5,659 nt of DNA from Gemmatimonadota bacterium. Lineage in GTDB: Bacteria > Gemmatimonadota > Gemmatimonadetes > Longimicrobiales > Gaopeijiaceae. The translations under genes and the position numbers were made by a program. Positions 1-5,659 of this stretch are shown here, piece after piece. The notes under the pieces are model-generated. The model had not been told where the DNA came from. It made no database searches and saw nothing but the letters and a program-made list of their open reading frames with translations. Location: the NCBI GenBank assembly GCA_015492755.1, contig WGEM01000373.1, forward strand, positions 1 to 5,659, read 5' to 3'. The stretch's first letter is position 1; the number at the start of each line of letters is the position of its first letter.

Positions 1-468
1 GTATACGCCCTCCTGGGCCCGGTGAATCGCCGACGGTGCGAAGTCGGTGCCCACGATCTCGACACGCCACCCCGCCAACGCGGGGTGCATCTCCTCGATG
101 AGCATGGCCACGGAGTACGCCTCCTGCCCCGTGGAGCAACCCGCGCTCCAGATTCGCAGATGGCGGGCCTCAAGCCTGCGCTCCATGAGTTCGGGGAGGA
201 TCCGGTGGCGCAGGAGTTCGAAGGGACGCCCGTCGCGGAAGAAGAGCGACTCATGCGTTGCCATCGCCTCCGATACGCACCGGATGGCGTGGGGATCACC
301 GGTGAGGCGGATATGGCGAACCAGCGCCGCCAGGTCCGGATGTCCGAGGCTCTCCGCCACCGGGCGCAGGCGACGCTCCACCAGGTATTCCTTCCCGTCC
401 GCCAGGGCATGCCCGCTGCTCTCCTGGAGGATGGCTCTGAGCGCCTCGTAATCGGCGGGAGCGATCAT
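1..468 (-). CDS. cheR: CheR, chemotaxis protein methyltransferase (partial, C-terminus outside window)
   Basis: This is an S-adenosylmethionine-dependent methyltransferase that methylates glutamates on chemoreceptors, which is the adaptation arm of chemotaxis; it is cytoplasmic. The visible 156 residues hold the helical N-terminal domain (about 1-85) and the start of the SAM-binding fold. Diagnostic motifs are THESLFFRD at 71-79, corresponding to the family NETSFFRD with catalytic Arg78, the SAM loop SAGCSTGQEAYS at 108-119, and GTDFAPSAI at 140-148, whose Asp142 should contact SAM. The frame is open to the window edge, so roughly 110-130 C-terminal residues are missing compared with typical CheR proteins of about 270-290 residues. 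The receptor-tethering beta-subdomain therefore cannot be judged. The start ATG (468-466) overlaps the cheB stop as ATGA, and no Shine-Dalgarno sequence precedes it. Translation is therefore probably coupled to cheB. It is the last visible gene of the leftward cheY-cheB-cheR operon. Confidence 0.96.
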   Translation of the reverse strand, partial: MIAPADYEALRAILQESSGHALADGKEYLVERRLRPVAESLGHPDLAALVRHIRLTGDPHAIRCVSEAMATHESLFFRDGRPFELLRHRILPELMERRLEARHLRIWSAGCSTGQEAYSVAMLIEEMHPALAGWRVEIVGTDFAPSAIHRAQEGVY

Positions 469-1535
469 CGCAGCACTCGTGCCTGACGGTCGATGGCCTC
501 GGCGATTCTGTGGAGGGGAAGCGTGGCGTGGGCCAGGCCCGCTCGTACCACGCACCCGGGCATGCCCCAGACCACACTCGAGTCCCGGTCCTGCGCGAGG
601 ATCGTGCCGCCGGCGGCGGCCACCGCACGGGCACCCCGGAGGCCGTCCTGACCCATTCCGGTGAGGATGACCGCCAGCACTCCGTCCCCGTACGCCGCTG
701 CTGCGGACCGGAAGAGAGGGTCGGCGGCGGGCCGACAGAAGTTCTCCGGAGGTGTATCCTCCAGCGTGATCCGGGGCCGGACGCCGTCCCGCCGCACCAC
801 CATGTGGCGTCCGCCCGGGGCCAGGTAGACTTTTCCCGAATGCACGGATTCGCCGTCTTCCGCCTCGCGGCACGGACGGCCGCACGTCCTCTCCAGACGC
901 TCCGCCAGCATCTGAGTGAAGAGCGCCGGCATGTGCTGGACCACGAGGATGGGGAGCGGGAAGTCCGACGGTAGCCCCGAGAGCACGGTGCCCAGGGCAT
1001 TGGGCCCTCCCGTGGACGCCGCCATGACCACCACGCTCGGCGGCGCGCCGGCCGGACGTGCAGCCACCCCGGCGGGCTCGGCAGCCTCCGGCGCCGGGTC
1101 CTCAGCCTGGGGCTCGGGCCACGTCAGAGGACCGCAGAGCGCCCGGATCTTGCGGACGAGCTCGTCCCGGATCTCGTCCCAGCTGGCGCCGGCGGGTCCG
1201 GCGCTGGGCTTCGTAACGTAATCCGCAGCGCCTGCCGCCAGCGCCCGGATCGTGATCTCGGCGCCCCGCTTGCTCAGCGTTGAGACGATGATGACCGCCA
1301 CGCCCGGGACTGCGTCCAGAATATGTGGGAGCGCCTCCAACCCCGACATCCCCGGCATCTCCAGGTCCAGGAGAACCACGTCCACCGGGTGCTGCTGGAG
1401 CATGGAGAGCGCCTGTCGGCCGTCCCCGGCTGCGGCCGCCAGACGCATGTCGGGTTGCGCCTCCACCATCCGTGTGAGGACCCCCCGGGCCACCGCGGAG
1501 TCGTCCACCACCAGAACGCGGATGGGATCGCTCAT
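465..1535 (-). CDS. cheB: CheB, receptor glutamate methylesterase/deamidase with receiver domain
   Basis: CheB removes methyl groups from receptor glutamates and can deamidate receptor glutamines; phosphorylation by CheA activates it. The protein has 356 residues, normal for the family. An N-terminal receiver (about 4-125) has acidic residues Asp11 and Asp12, phospho-acceptor Asp57 (LLDLEMPGM), Thr86 in the switch position and Lys109 (YVTKPS). A Pro/Ala/Glu-rich linker (about 138-166) leads to the esterase domain (about 167-350). The catalytic triad is visible as Ser174 (ASTGGP), His201 (VQHMP) and Asp297 (TGMGQDG), with the conserved SSVVWGMPG at 319-327. The open frame extends far upstream through cheY, but the ATG at 1535 is preferred because it places MSDPIRVLVVDDS at a normal receiver start. 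That ATG also overlaps the cheY stop as ATGA. A GAGGGG stretch lies 14 nt upstream, too far for an ideal ribosome site, so coupling to cheY is likely. All catalytic residues are intact. Confidence 0.98.
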   Translation of the reverse strand: MSDPIRVLVVDDSAVARGVLTRMVEAQPDMRLAAAAGDGRQALSMLQQHPVDVVLLDLEMPGMSGLEALPHILDAVPGVAVIIVSTLSKRGAEITIRALAAGAADYVTKPSAGPAGASWDEIRDELVRKIRALCGPLTWPEPQAEDPAPEAAEPAGVAARPAGAPPSVVVMAASTGGPNALGTVLSGLPSDFPLPILVVQHMPALFTQMLAERLERTCGRPCREAEDGESVHSGKVYLAPGGRHMVVRRDGVRPRITLEDTPPENFCRPAADPLFRSAAAAYGDGVLAVILTGMGQDGLRGARAVAAAGGTILAQDRDSSVVWGMPGCVVRAGLAHATLPLHRIAEAIDRQARVLR

Positions 1536-1903
1536 GCCACGAGTCCGATCCCCTCGAGCTTCGACTCGAGGATGGCCTGGTCGAACGGCTTCATCACGTA
1601 TTCGTCGGCTCCGGAGGCCAGGGCCTCCGAGATGATGGATCGCTCGTTCCGGGTGGTGCACATCACCACCGGCGGCTGCGGGAGGTCGCCCCGGCTCCGG
1701 AGTGTCTTGAGGAACGCGATGCCGTCCATGACGGGCATTTCGATGTCCAGGAGCACCGCGTCCGGGTGGCCGCCGGCCTCGAAATACTCCAGGGCCTGCC
1801 GGCCGTCTCCCGCTTCGTCCACGACAAAGCCCATAGGCGCGACGATCCGCCCGATGGCGCGACGGATGAGCGCGGAGTCGTCGACGACGAGGATCGTCTT
1901 CAT
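1532..1903 (-). CDS. cheY: CheY, single-domain chemotaxis response regulator
   Basis: This is a stand-alone receiver of 123 residues. It should take phosphate from CheA and act as the diffusible output, classically by binding the flagellar switch. Receiver residues are complete: Asp8 and Asp9 (metal), phospho-acceptor Asp53 (LLDIEMPVMDG), switch Thr83 (VMCTTRNE), Tyr102 and Lys105 (ADEYVMKPFD). The MCTT...DEYVMKPFD signature is typical of CheY proteins encoded inside che operons. An in-frame ATG at 2014 would add 37 residues unlike any receiver. The ATG at 1903 is chosen because GGAGGT lies 8 nt upstream and because MKTILVVDDS is the normal start. It is first in a leftward operon, with an ATGA overlap into cheB. 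Whether it drives a flagellar motor or another output cannot be told from this window, since no motor genes are seen. Confidence 0.95.
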   Translation of the reverse strand: MKTILVVDDSALIRRAIGRIVAPMGFVVDEAGDGRQALEYFEAGGHPDAVLLDIEMPVMDGIAFLKTLRSRGDLPQPPVVMCTTRNERSIISEALASGADEYVMKPFDQAILESKLEGIGLVA

Positions 1904-1911
1904 AGCTGCTG

Positions 1912-1917
1912 ACCTCC
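1912..1917 (-). promoter_or_regulatory. Shine-Dalgarno site of cheY
   Basis: GGAGGT on the minus strand ends 8 nt before the ATG at 1903. It is the best ribosome binding site among the leftward genes and fixes the cheY start against the longer in-frame alternative at 2014. The two downstream genes have no comparable site, which fits entry at cheY followed by coupled translation. Confidence 0.85.
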
Positions 1918-2032
1918 GAAGAATCGTGATCCGGCGCGACGAGGAGAGATGGGGCGGCGCACCGCGCTCGTCCGTCGCCGTGGGGTGGAGTCTCGGCACC
2001 ATCGCCGAATCCATGAGCCTCCCGACGCTCAG

Positions 2033-2047
2033 TCTCGCGGAGCGAGA
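2033..2047. repeat. Perfect 6-bp inverted repeat with 3-nt spacer upstream of the PAS/kinase-like gene
   Basis: TCTCGC (2033-2038) and GCGAGA (2042-2047) are perfect inverted complements around GGA. The repeat ends 17 nt before the ATG at 2065. It could be an operator half-site pair or a small hairpin in the leader. If an RNA started upstream of it, the GGAG would lie partly in the loop, but that is too far from the ATG to act as a normal Shine-Dalgarno site. A 6-bp palindrome in GC-rich DNA can arise by chance, so function is not established. Confidence 0.3.
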
Positions 2048-2048
2048 A

Positions 2049-2056
2049 GCCGATAC
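2049..2056 (+). promoter_or_regulatory. Possible sigma-28 (FliA/SigD-type) -10 element
   Basis: GCCGATAC matches the flagellar/chemotaxis sigma-28 -10 consensus GCCGATAA at 7 of 8 positions. It lies 8 nt before the ATG at 2065. Transcription from it would begin within a few bases of the start codon and give a nearly leaderless mRNA, consistent with the lack of a Shine-Dalgarno site. Against it, no good TAAA-type -35 element is found at usual spacing (the nearest is TCAG at 2029-2032), and such an octamer is not rare in GC-rich DNA. It is a weak candidate only. Confidence 0.22.
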
Positions 2057-2064
2057 TCGGTGCC

Positions 2065-3819
2065 ATGACGCACGTTACGGGTGATCCGCTCTTCGAAGCG
2101 TCTCCGACGCCGATGCTCGTGCTCTCTCCGGCGGGCGCCGTACTCCGCCTCAACGACGCCGCGCGGCGGATGTTGGGGGTCCGACCTGAGCGGGTGCTGG
2201 GAAAGCCTGTCCTGGCCCACGTGGTGCCCGAGGACCGGGCGCGGGTGCGCGAACTCTTCCTCCGTGTCCTTGAGGGTCAGCGTAGGGAGTGGACCGCGCG
2301 GTTCCGGCGGGCCGACGCGGCCACACGGGTGCAGTGGGTGCGTGCTGTCCCGGCACCCGATCTGGGCGGTATCCTCATGTTCACGCGTGACATCACCGAG
2401 TCACGTGAGGGGCGGCCCGAGACCGTGCAGCTTCAGGTGCTCCTGGAGAACCTGCCCGGGCAGTTCACGGCGGTGCTGGACGTTCAGGGTCGTATTCGCT
2501 ATGCCTCGGCGCTGGCCCGGACCCACTTCCGGAGCGACGCCGACGCGGTGGGCCAGCCCTTCGCCCACCTCCTGGTGGAGTCTGCCGAGAGTCGGACGCT
2601 GATGGGGGAGATGATGGAACGGGTACTGGCCGGCGAACACTGGTCCGGCACCATGCGCCACCGCCGTGTGGACGACAGCCCGTTTCCGGTCCGGACCTTC
2701 GCGCTCCCGTATCTCCACCCACGGGACGGCCGCATCCTCGGCGTCCTGGTGGCGGGACGCGACGCCACCCCCGAGGAGGAACTCCGGGCGCGCGCGGACC
2801 GGGCGGAGCGCCACGCCGCCATCGGCCGCATGGTGGCCGGGGTGGTTGGGGTGCTTCGCGAGCGACTTCAGGCGGTGGTGGACGGCGACGAGGGCGCCGT
2901 GGCGGCGCTGGAGTCACTGCTGGATCGGCTGGCGGCGTGGGAGACGCTGGGCACCGGGCCGCGCCAGGAGATCTCGGTGGATGAGGTCATCTTTGACGTG
3001 GTGAGCGAGGTGCGGCGCCGCCAGGGCGCTCCGGGTGCCCCCGAGGTGGAGACCGGGGAGGGTCCGTGGCGCGTGCGCGGAGATCGGGACGGGCTCAGGG
3101 CGGTCCTGATGGAACTCCTGGACAACGCCTGGGCGTGCGCGGCGGAGGTGGGCGGTCCGGTGCGGGTGCGACTGGATGGAGGGCCGTCCGGGGTGCGCGT
3201 TCAGATCACAAACCCCCTCCCTGAAGCCCACGCCGACGACGTCCACCGGGCGTTCGAGCCCCTCTTCACCACCCGGCCGGGTCGGGCCGGGCTGGGTCTC
3301 ACCATCGCCCGCGCCGTGGTGGAAGCACACCGCGGCAAGCTCTGGATGGATCGGTCGGGGGACACCGTGGTGTTGGTGGTGGAGTGGCCGGCGGACCCGG
3401 ACCACGGCAGTGTCCGGTTCAGGCCAGCCCCGCTGGTGCTCTCGAGAACCCGCACGGTCCTGGTGGTGGACGACGAGGAGGACGTGCGCCTCAGCATGCG
3501 GCGCTTCCTGGAGCGCGTGGGGTTCGAGGTCCGGGAGGCATGGAGCGGCCGCAGCGCTCTGGCTCAGATCACGGCGGGTCGTCCTCCGGAGGTGGTCCTC
3601 ACCGACCTGAAGATGTCGGACGGGAGCGGCCAGTGGTTCCTCCAGCAGCTCGGGCGGGACTTCCCCGAACTCTTACGGCGCACCGTGGTGATGACCGGCG
3701 CGGCCCACGATCCCGATGTCGTCGAGATGGTGCGGAGCACGGGCTGTCCGCTGGTGGCGAAGCCGGTGGAGCTCCCCGCGCTCCTGGAGCTCATCGACGA
3801 ACTGGCATCGCGCAACTGA
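2065..3819 (+). CDS. Soluble PAS-PAS-histidine-kinase-like-receiver hybrid protein, probable pseudokinase
   Basis: This 584-residue protein has no signal peptide or membrane segment, so it is probably a cytoplasmic sensor. Domains in order are PAS1 (about 7-111), PAS2 (about 121-235), a charged helix (236-252), a histidine-kinase dimerisation region (about 249-296), a HATPase_c-like domain (about 315-442) and a receiver (about 463-580). The helix AAIGRMVAGVVG at 251-262 matches the usual AAIGRLAAGVAH of hybrid kinases, but the phospho-acceptor histidine is Gly262. The following NNPL is replaced by RERL. The ATPase domain keeps an N box (LLDNAWACA, Asn354), an F box (FEPLFTT, 397-403) and a G2 motif (GLGL, 409-412). 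Its G1 motif reads TNPLPE at 382-387 instead of D-x-G-x-G. The receiver is complete, with Asp469/Asp470, phospho-acceptor Asp514, Thr544 and Lys566. Only one start is possible: an in-frame stop lies at 2014-2016 and no other start codon precedes the ATG at 2065. No Shine-Dalgarno site is evident. Its place before cheA suggests a role in the chemotaxis circuit, perhaps receiving phosphate from CheA. PAS ligands are unknown. Confidence 0.9.
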   Translation: MTHVTGDPLFEASPTPMLVLSPAGAVLRLNDAARRMLGVRPERVLGKPVLAHVVPEDRARVRELFLRVLEGQRREWTARFRRADAATRVQWVRAVPAPDLGGILMFTRDITESREGRPETVQLQVLLENLPGQFTAVLDVQGRIRYASALARTHFRSDADAVGQPFAHLLVESAESRTLMGEMMERVLAGEHWSGTMRHRRVDDSPFPVRTFALPYLHPRDGRILGVLVAGRDATPEEELRARADRAERHAAIGRMVAGVVGVLRERLQAVVDGDEGAVAALESLLDRLAAWETLGTGPRQEISVDEVIFDVVSEVRRRQGAPGAPEVETGEGPWRVRGDRDGLRAVLMELLDNAWACAAEVGGPVRVRLDGGPSGVRVQITNPLPEAHADDVHRAFEPLFTTRPGRAGLGLTIARAVVEAHRGKLWMDRSGDTVVLVVEWPADPDHGSVRFRPAPLVLSRTRTVLVVDDEEDVRLSMRRFLERVGFEVREAWSGRSALAQITAGRPPEVVLTDLKMSDGSGQWFLQQLGRDFPELLRRTVVMTGAAHDPDVVEMVRSTGCPLVAKPVELPALLELIDELASRN

Positions 3820-3914
3820 CCTCCCTGCGCGGGGACCATCAAGTCCCGGACGCGACTTCCGAGACTTACGAAGACCAGTACGCCCCTGCACACCACGCCT
3901 CGGGAGCAGGCCGC
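3820..3914 (+). other. 95-bp gap between the hybrid gene and cheA
   Basis: The gap holds a short perfect hairpin, GGGAC (3832-3836) paired with GTCCC (3843-3847) across a 6-nt loop. It lacks the U-tract of an intrinsic terminator, so read-through into cheA is plausible. No convincing promoter hexamers were recognised. The two genes are probably co-transcribed but not translationally coupled, unlike the leftward genes. A separate cheA promoter here cannot be excluded. Confidence 0.35.
3902..3906 (+). promoter_or_regulatory. Shine-Dalgarno site of cheA
   Basis: GGGAG ends 8 nt before the ATG at 3915 and supports that codon as the cheA start. It agrees with the protein beginning at MDDLLRDFL, the usual first helix of the Hpt domain. 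Confidence 0.75.
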
Positions 3915-5659
3915 ATGGACGACCTTCTCAGAGACTTCCTCACGGAATCCAACGAAAACCTCCTGCGCATCGAACAGGACATGGTGGAGTTGGAGCGACG
4001 CCCCCGCGACGCGGAGCTGCTGGCCGGCATCTTCCGGGCGATGCACACCATCAAGGGGACGTGCGGGTTCCTGGGCCTCGAGCGGCTGGAGCGCGTGGCC
4101 CACGCGGCCGAGAACGTTCTGGGCGCGCTGCGCGACGGAGCGCTGAAGGCTTCTCCGGAGGTGGTGAGCGACGTGCTGGCGGCGGTGGACGTCGTCCGGT
4201 CCATTCTCAACGGGCTCGAAGCGTGTGGCGTCGAGCCGCCGGGCGACGACACGGCGCTGGTGGAGCGCCTCAACGAGTGGACCTCCTCCGACACCGAACG
4301 GAGCGACGAAAGCCTCGACGCCCTCTTTGACGCGGCCCGCCGGCACCTGCGGCAGGGGGCAGAGCCCGCGCCGGGGGGCGAGGCCGGCGGTCCCGCGGAC
4401 GAGGTGGGTATGTCGGATGACGAACCGGTGGCGCAGGCCGGGGAGGAGATCCTGGAGCGTGCCCAGCGGAGCGGTGGGAGCGTTTCCGACGCCACACTCC
4501 GGGTAAGCGTCGAGGTCCTGGACCGGCTCATGAATCTGGCGGGGGAGCTGGTCCTCACCCGCAACCAGCTCAACCAGCTCGCCGCCAGGGAGGAAGAGTC
4601 CCCCTACGCGGGACCGGTGCAGCAGCTCAGCCGGGTCACCACCGACCTCCAGGAGGCGGTAATGAAGACCCGCATGCAGCCCATCGGCAACGCGTGGGGC
4701 ACGCTGCCGCGGCTGGTGCGCGACCTGTCCCGGGCCAGCGGGAAGGATATCGAGCTGGTCATGCTGGGCGCGGAGACCGAGCTGGACCGCCAGATCCTTC
4801 AGGCCATCCGGGACCCGCTGACGCACATGATCCGCAACTCCGCGGATCACGGCATCGAAGCGCCCGATGCCCGGAAGGCGGCGGGAAAGAGCGAACGGGC
4901 TCGAATCGAGCTGGAGGCCTTCCACGAAGGCGGCCACATCGTCATCGAGGTCCGGGACGACGGGAAGGGCCTGGACGTGGACGCCATCCGGAGCAAGGCG
5001 GTGGAGCGGGGTCTGGTGGACGCGGAGGAAGCCGCGGCGCTCCCCGACCATCGCGTCTTCGAGTTCATCTTCGAGGCGGGCTTCACCACGGCTCGGAAGG
5101 TGACGGCGGTGTCGGGCCGGGGTGTGGGGATGGATGTCGTGCGCCGCAACATCGAGAGCATCGGAGGGACCATCGAGGTGGAATCCACGGTGGGCTCCGG
5201 CACCACGTTTCGCATCAAGATTCCGCTCACGCTGGCCATCATGTCGGCGCTCATCGTGGGGGTGCGCGGATGCCGGTTCGCCGTGCCGCAACTGGGCGTC
5301 GTGGAGCTGGTGCGTCTCGGGCCGGACAACGCGCACCGGGTGGAGGAAGTCAACGGCGCTCGGTTCTACCGGCTGCGGGATCAGCTCCTCCCTCTGGTCC
5401 GGCTGGAGCGGGTGCTGGGATTCGACGAGGGCCGCGACGTCTCCCACGTCCTGGTGTGCCAGGTGGGCGCCTCGAGATTCGGCCTGGTGGTGGACGAGAT
5501 CCTGGATGCTCAGGAGATCGTGGTGAAGCCGGTGGGACGGTTGGTGAAGCATGTGCACGCGTATGCCGGCACCACCATCCTGGGGGACGGGAGCGTCATC
5601 ATGATCCTGGACATCCCCGCCATCGGTCTGGCGGCGGGTGTGATCCAGCGGTCCCAGAA
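3915..5659 (+). CDS. cheA: CheA, chemotaxis sensor histidine kinase (partial, C-terminal end outside window)
   Basis: CheA is the kinase of receptor-CheW-CheA arrays; it autophosphorylates in trans and phosphorylates CheY and CheB. The visible 581 residues begin with the P1 Hpt domain (about 1-120), whose phospho-histidine is His44 in MHTIKGTCGFLG. A linker follows (about 124-192), rich in Gly, Pro, Ala and acidic residues and with no recognisable P2 CheY-docking domain. The P3 dimerisation helices (about 193-255) carry NLAGELVLTRNQL and VMKTRMQPIG. The P4 ATPase domain (about 258-438) has an N box with Asn308 and DHG at 311-313, a G1 motif DDGKG at 348-352 and a G2 motif GRGVGM at 401-406. 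The P5 CheW-like domain starts near 440 (TLAIMSALIVGV). The frame is open at the window edge. P5 has reached its usual last strand (TTILGDGSVIMILD), so probably only a short tail is missing. All kinase motifs are intact, unlike the preceding hybrid protein. The start is supported by GGGAG 8 nt upstream. Confidence 0.98.
   Translation, partial: MDDLLRDFLTESNENLLRIEQDMVELERRPRDAELLAGIFRAMHTIKGTCGFLGLERLERVAHAAENVLGALRDGALKASPEVVSDVLAAVDVVRSILNGLEACGVEPPGDDTALVERLNEWTSSDTERSDESLDALFDAARRHLRQGAEPAPGGEAGGPADEVGMSDDEPVAQAGEEILERAQRSGGSVSDATLRVSVEVLDRLMNLAGELVLTRNQLNQLAAREEESPYAGPVQQLSRVTTDLQEAVMKTRMQPIGNAWGTLPRLVRDLSRASGKDIELVMLGAETELDRQILQAIRDPLTHMIRNSADHGIEAPDARKAAGKSERARIELEAFHEGGHIVIEVRDDGKGLDVDAIRSKAVERGLVDAEEAAALPDHRVFEFIFEAGFTTARKVTAVSGRGVGMDVVRRNIESIGGTIEVESTVGSGTTFRIKIPLTLAIMSALIVGVRGCRFAVPQLGVVELVRLGPDNAHRVEEVNGARFYRLRDQLLPLVRLERVLGFDEGRDVSHVLVCQVGASRFGLVVDEILDAQEIVVKPVGRLVKHVHAYAGTTILGDGSVIMILDIPAIGLAAGVIQRSQ

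Larger units (their letters stand above)
1904..2064. promoter_or_regulatory. Divergent intergenic region between cheYBR and the PAS/kinase-like gene
   Basis: These 161 bp separate two divergently transcribed blocks and must hold the leftward cheY promoter. They most likely hold the rightward promoter as well. No convincing pair of sigma-70 -35/-10 hexamers is visible on either strand. The half next to the rightward gene carries a 6-bp inverted repeat (2033-2047) and a GCCGATAC octamer (2049-2056), listed separately. A 23-codon open frame from the ATG at 2013 to a TGA at 2082-2084 overlaps the rightward gene, but it lacks a ribosome site and is not called as a gene. Promoter content is inferred from gene orientation. 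Confidence 0.5.

Noticed and set aside
1904..2014. 37-residue N-terminal extension of cheY from the ATG at 2014
   Set aside because: The extension does not resemble receiver sequence, and the ATG at 1903 has GGAGGT at ideal spacing.
2013..2084. Possible 23-codon upstream open frame overlapping the start of the hybrid gene
   Set aside because: It has no ribosome binding site and no conserved features, and it is simply the tail of a longer antisense shadow of cheY. Coupling to the gene at 2065 is conceivable but unsupported.
1323..2084. 253-codon plus-strand open frame opposite cheB/cheY
   Set aside because: It is antisense to intact cheY and part of cheB and has no domain-like sequence; it is a codon-bias shadow.
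1536..2153. N-terminal extension of cheB (open frame continuing upstream to 2153)
   Set aside because: It runs through cheY in another frame and past the divergent region. The receiver fold starts exactly at the ATG at 1535, which also makes an ATGA overlap with the cheY stop.
3832..3847. Hairpin GGGAC-(6 nt)-GTCCC as a terminator between the hybrid gene and cheA
   Set aside because: The stem has only 5 bp and no T-run follows, so it does not qualify as an intrinsic terminator.
3564..5558. 664-codon open frame on the minus strand, opposite cheA and the end of the hybrid gene
   Set aside because: It is antisense to an unmistakable cheA with all motifs. Its translation is rich in His, Arg, Gln and Pro with no recognisable domain, as expected for a shadow of GC-biased codons.
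1..5659. Mobile elements, CRISPR arrays, tRNA or rRNA genes, toxin-antitoxin or defence genes
   Set aside because: None were recognised. Apart from the 161-bp and 95-bp gaps, the window is filled with continuous chemotaxis-type coding sequence.

Overview
The window is about 5.7 kb of high-GC bacterial DNA that carries the core of a chemotaxis-type (Che) signalling cluster. Strong GC bias at third codon positions leaves long open frames opposite the real genes; these are treated as shadows. Gene content alone does not fix the taxon. The CheA sequence, with HTIKGTCGFLG around its phospho-histidine and VMKTRMQPIG before its ATPase domain, resembles CheA proteins I associate with Alphaproteobacteria and some other high-GC Gram-negative phyla such as Gemmatimonadota. 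That placement is a low-confidence inference.

The layout is two divergent blocks around a 161-bp intergenic region (1904-2064). Leftward on the minus strand run cheY (1903-1532), cheB (1535-465) and cheR (468 to beyond base 1). Both junctions are ATGA stop/start overlaps, so the three genes almost certainly form one translationally coupled operon. Rightward on the plus strand run a soluble protein with PAS, PAS, histidine-kinase-like and receiver modules (2065-3819), a 95-bp gap, and cheA (3915 to beyond 5659). CheR lacks its C-terminal half and CheA probably lacks only its extreme C-terminus, both because of the window edges. No cheW, receptor (MCP), cheD, cheZ or cheC gene is visible.

In the expected circuit CheA autophosphorylates on His44 and passes phosphate to CheY (Asp53) and CheB (Asp57). 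CheR and CheB add and remove receptor methyl groups for adaptation. CheY, CheB and the visible part of CheR and CheA keep their key residues.

The unusual member is the PAS-PAS-kinase-like-receiver protein. At the place where the phospho-acceptor histidine should be it has Gly262, its dimerisation helices look shortened, and the G1 motif of its ATPase domain is degenerate (Asn383-Pro-Leu in place of Asp-x-Gly). Its C-terminal receiver is intact (Asp514, Thr544, Lys566). This suggests a pseudokinase whose receiver may be phosphorylated by another kinase, with the adjacent CheA the obvious candidate. It might act as a phosphate sink, a sensor or an adaptor for this pathway. It is the main candidate for new biology here. 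CheA also appears to lack a recognisable P2 (CheY/CheB docking) domain.
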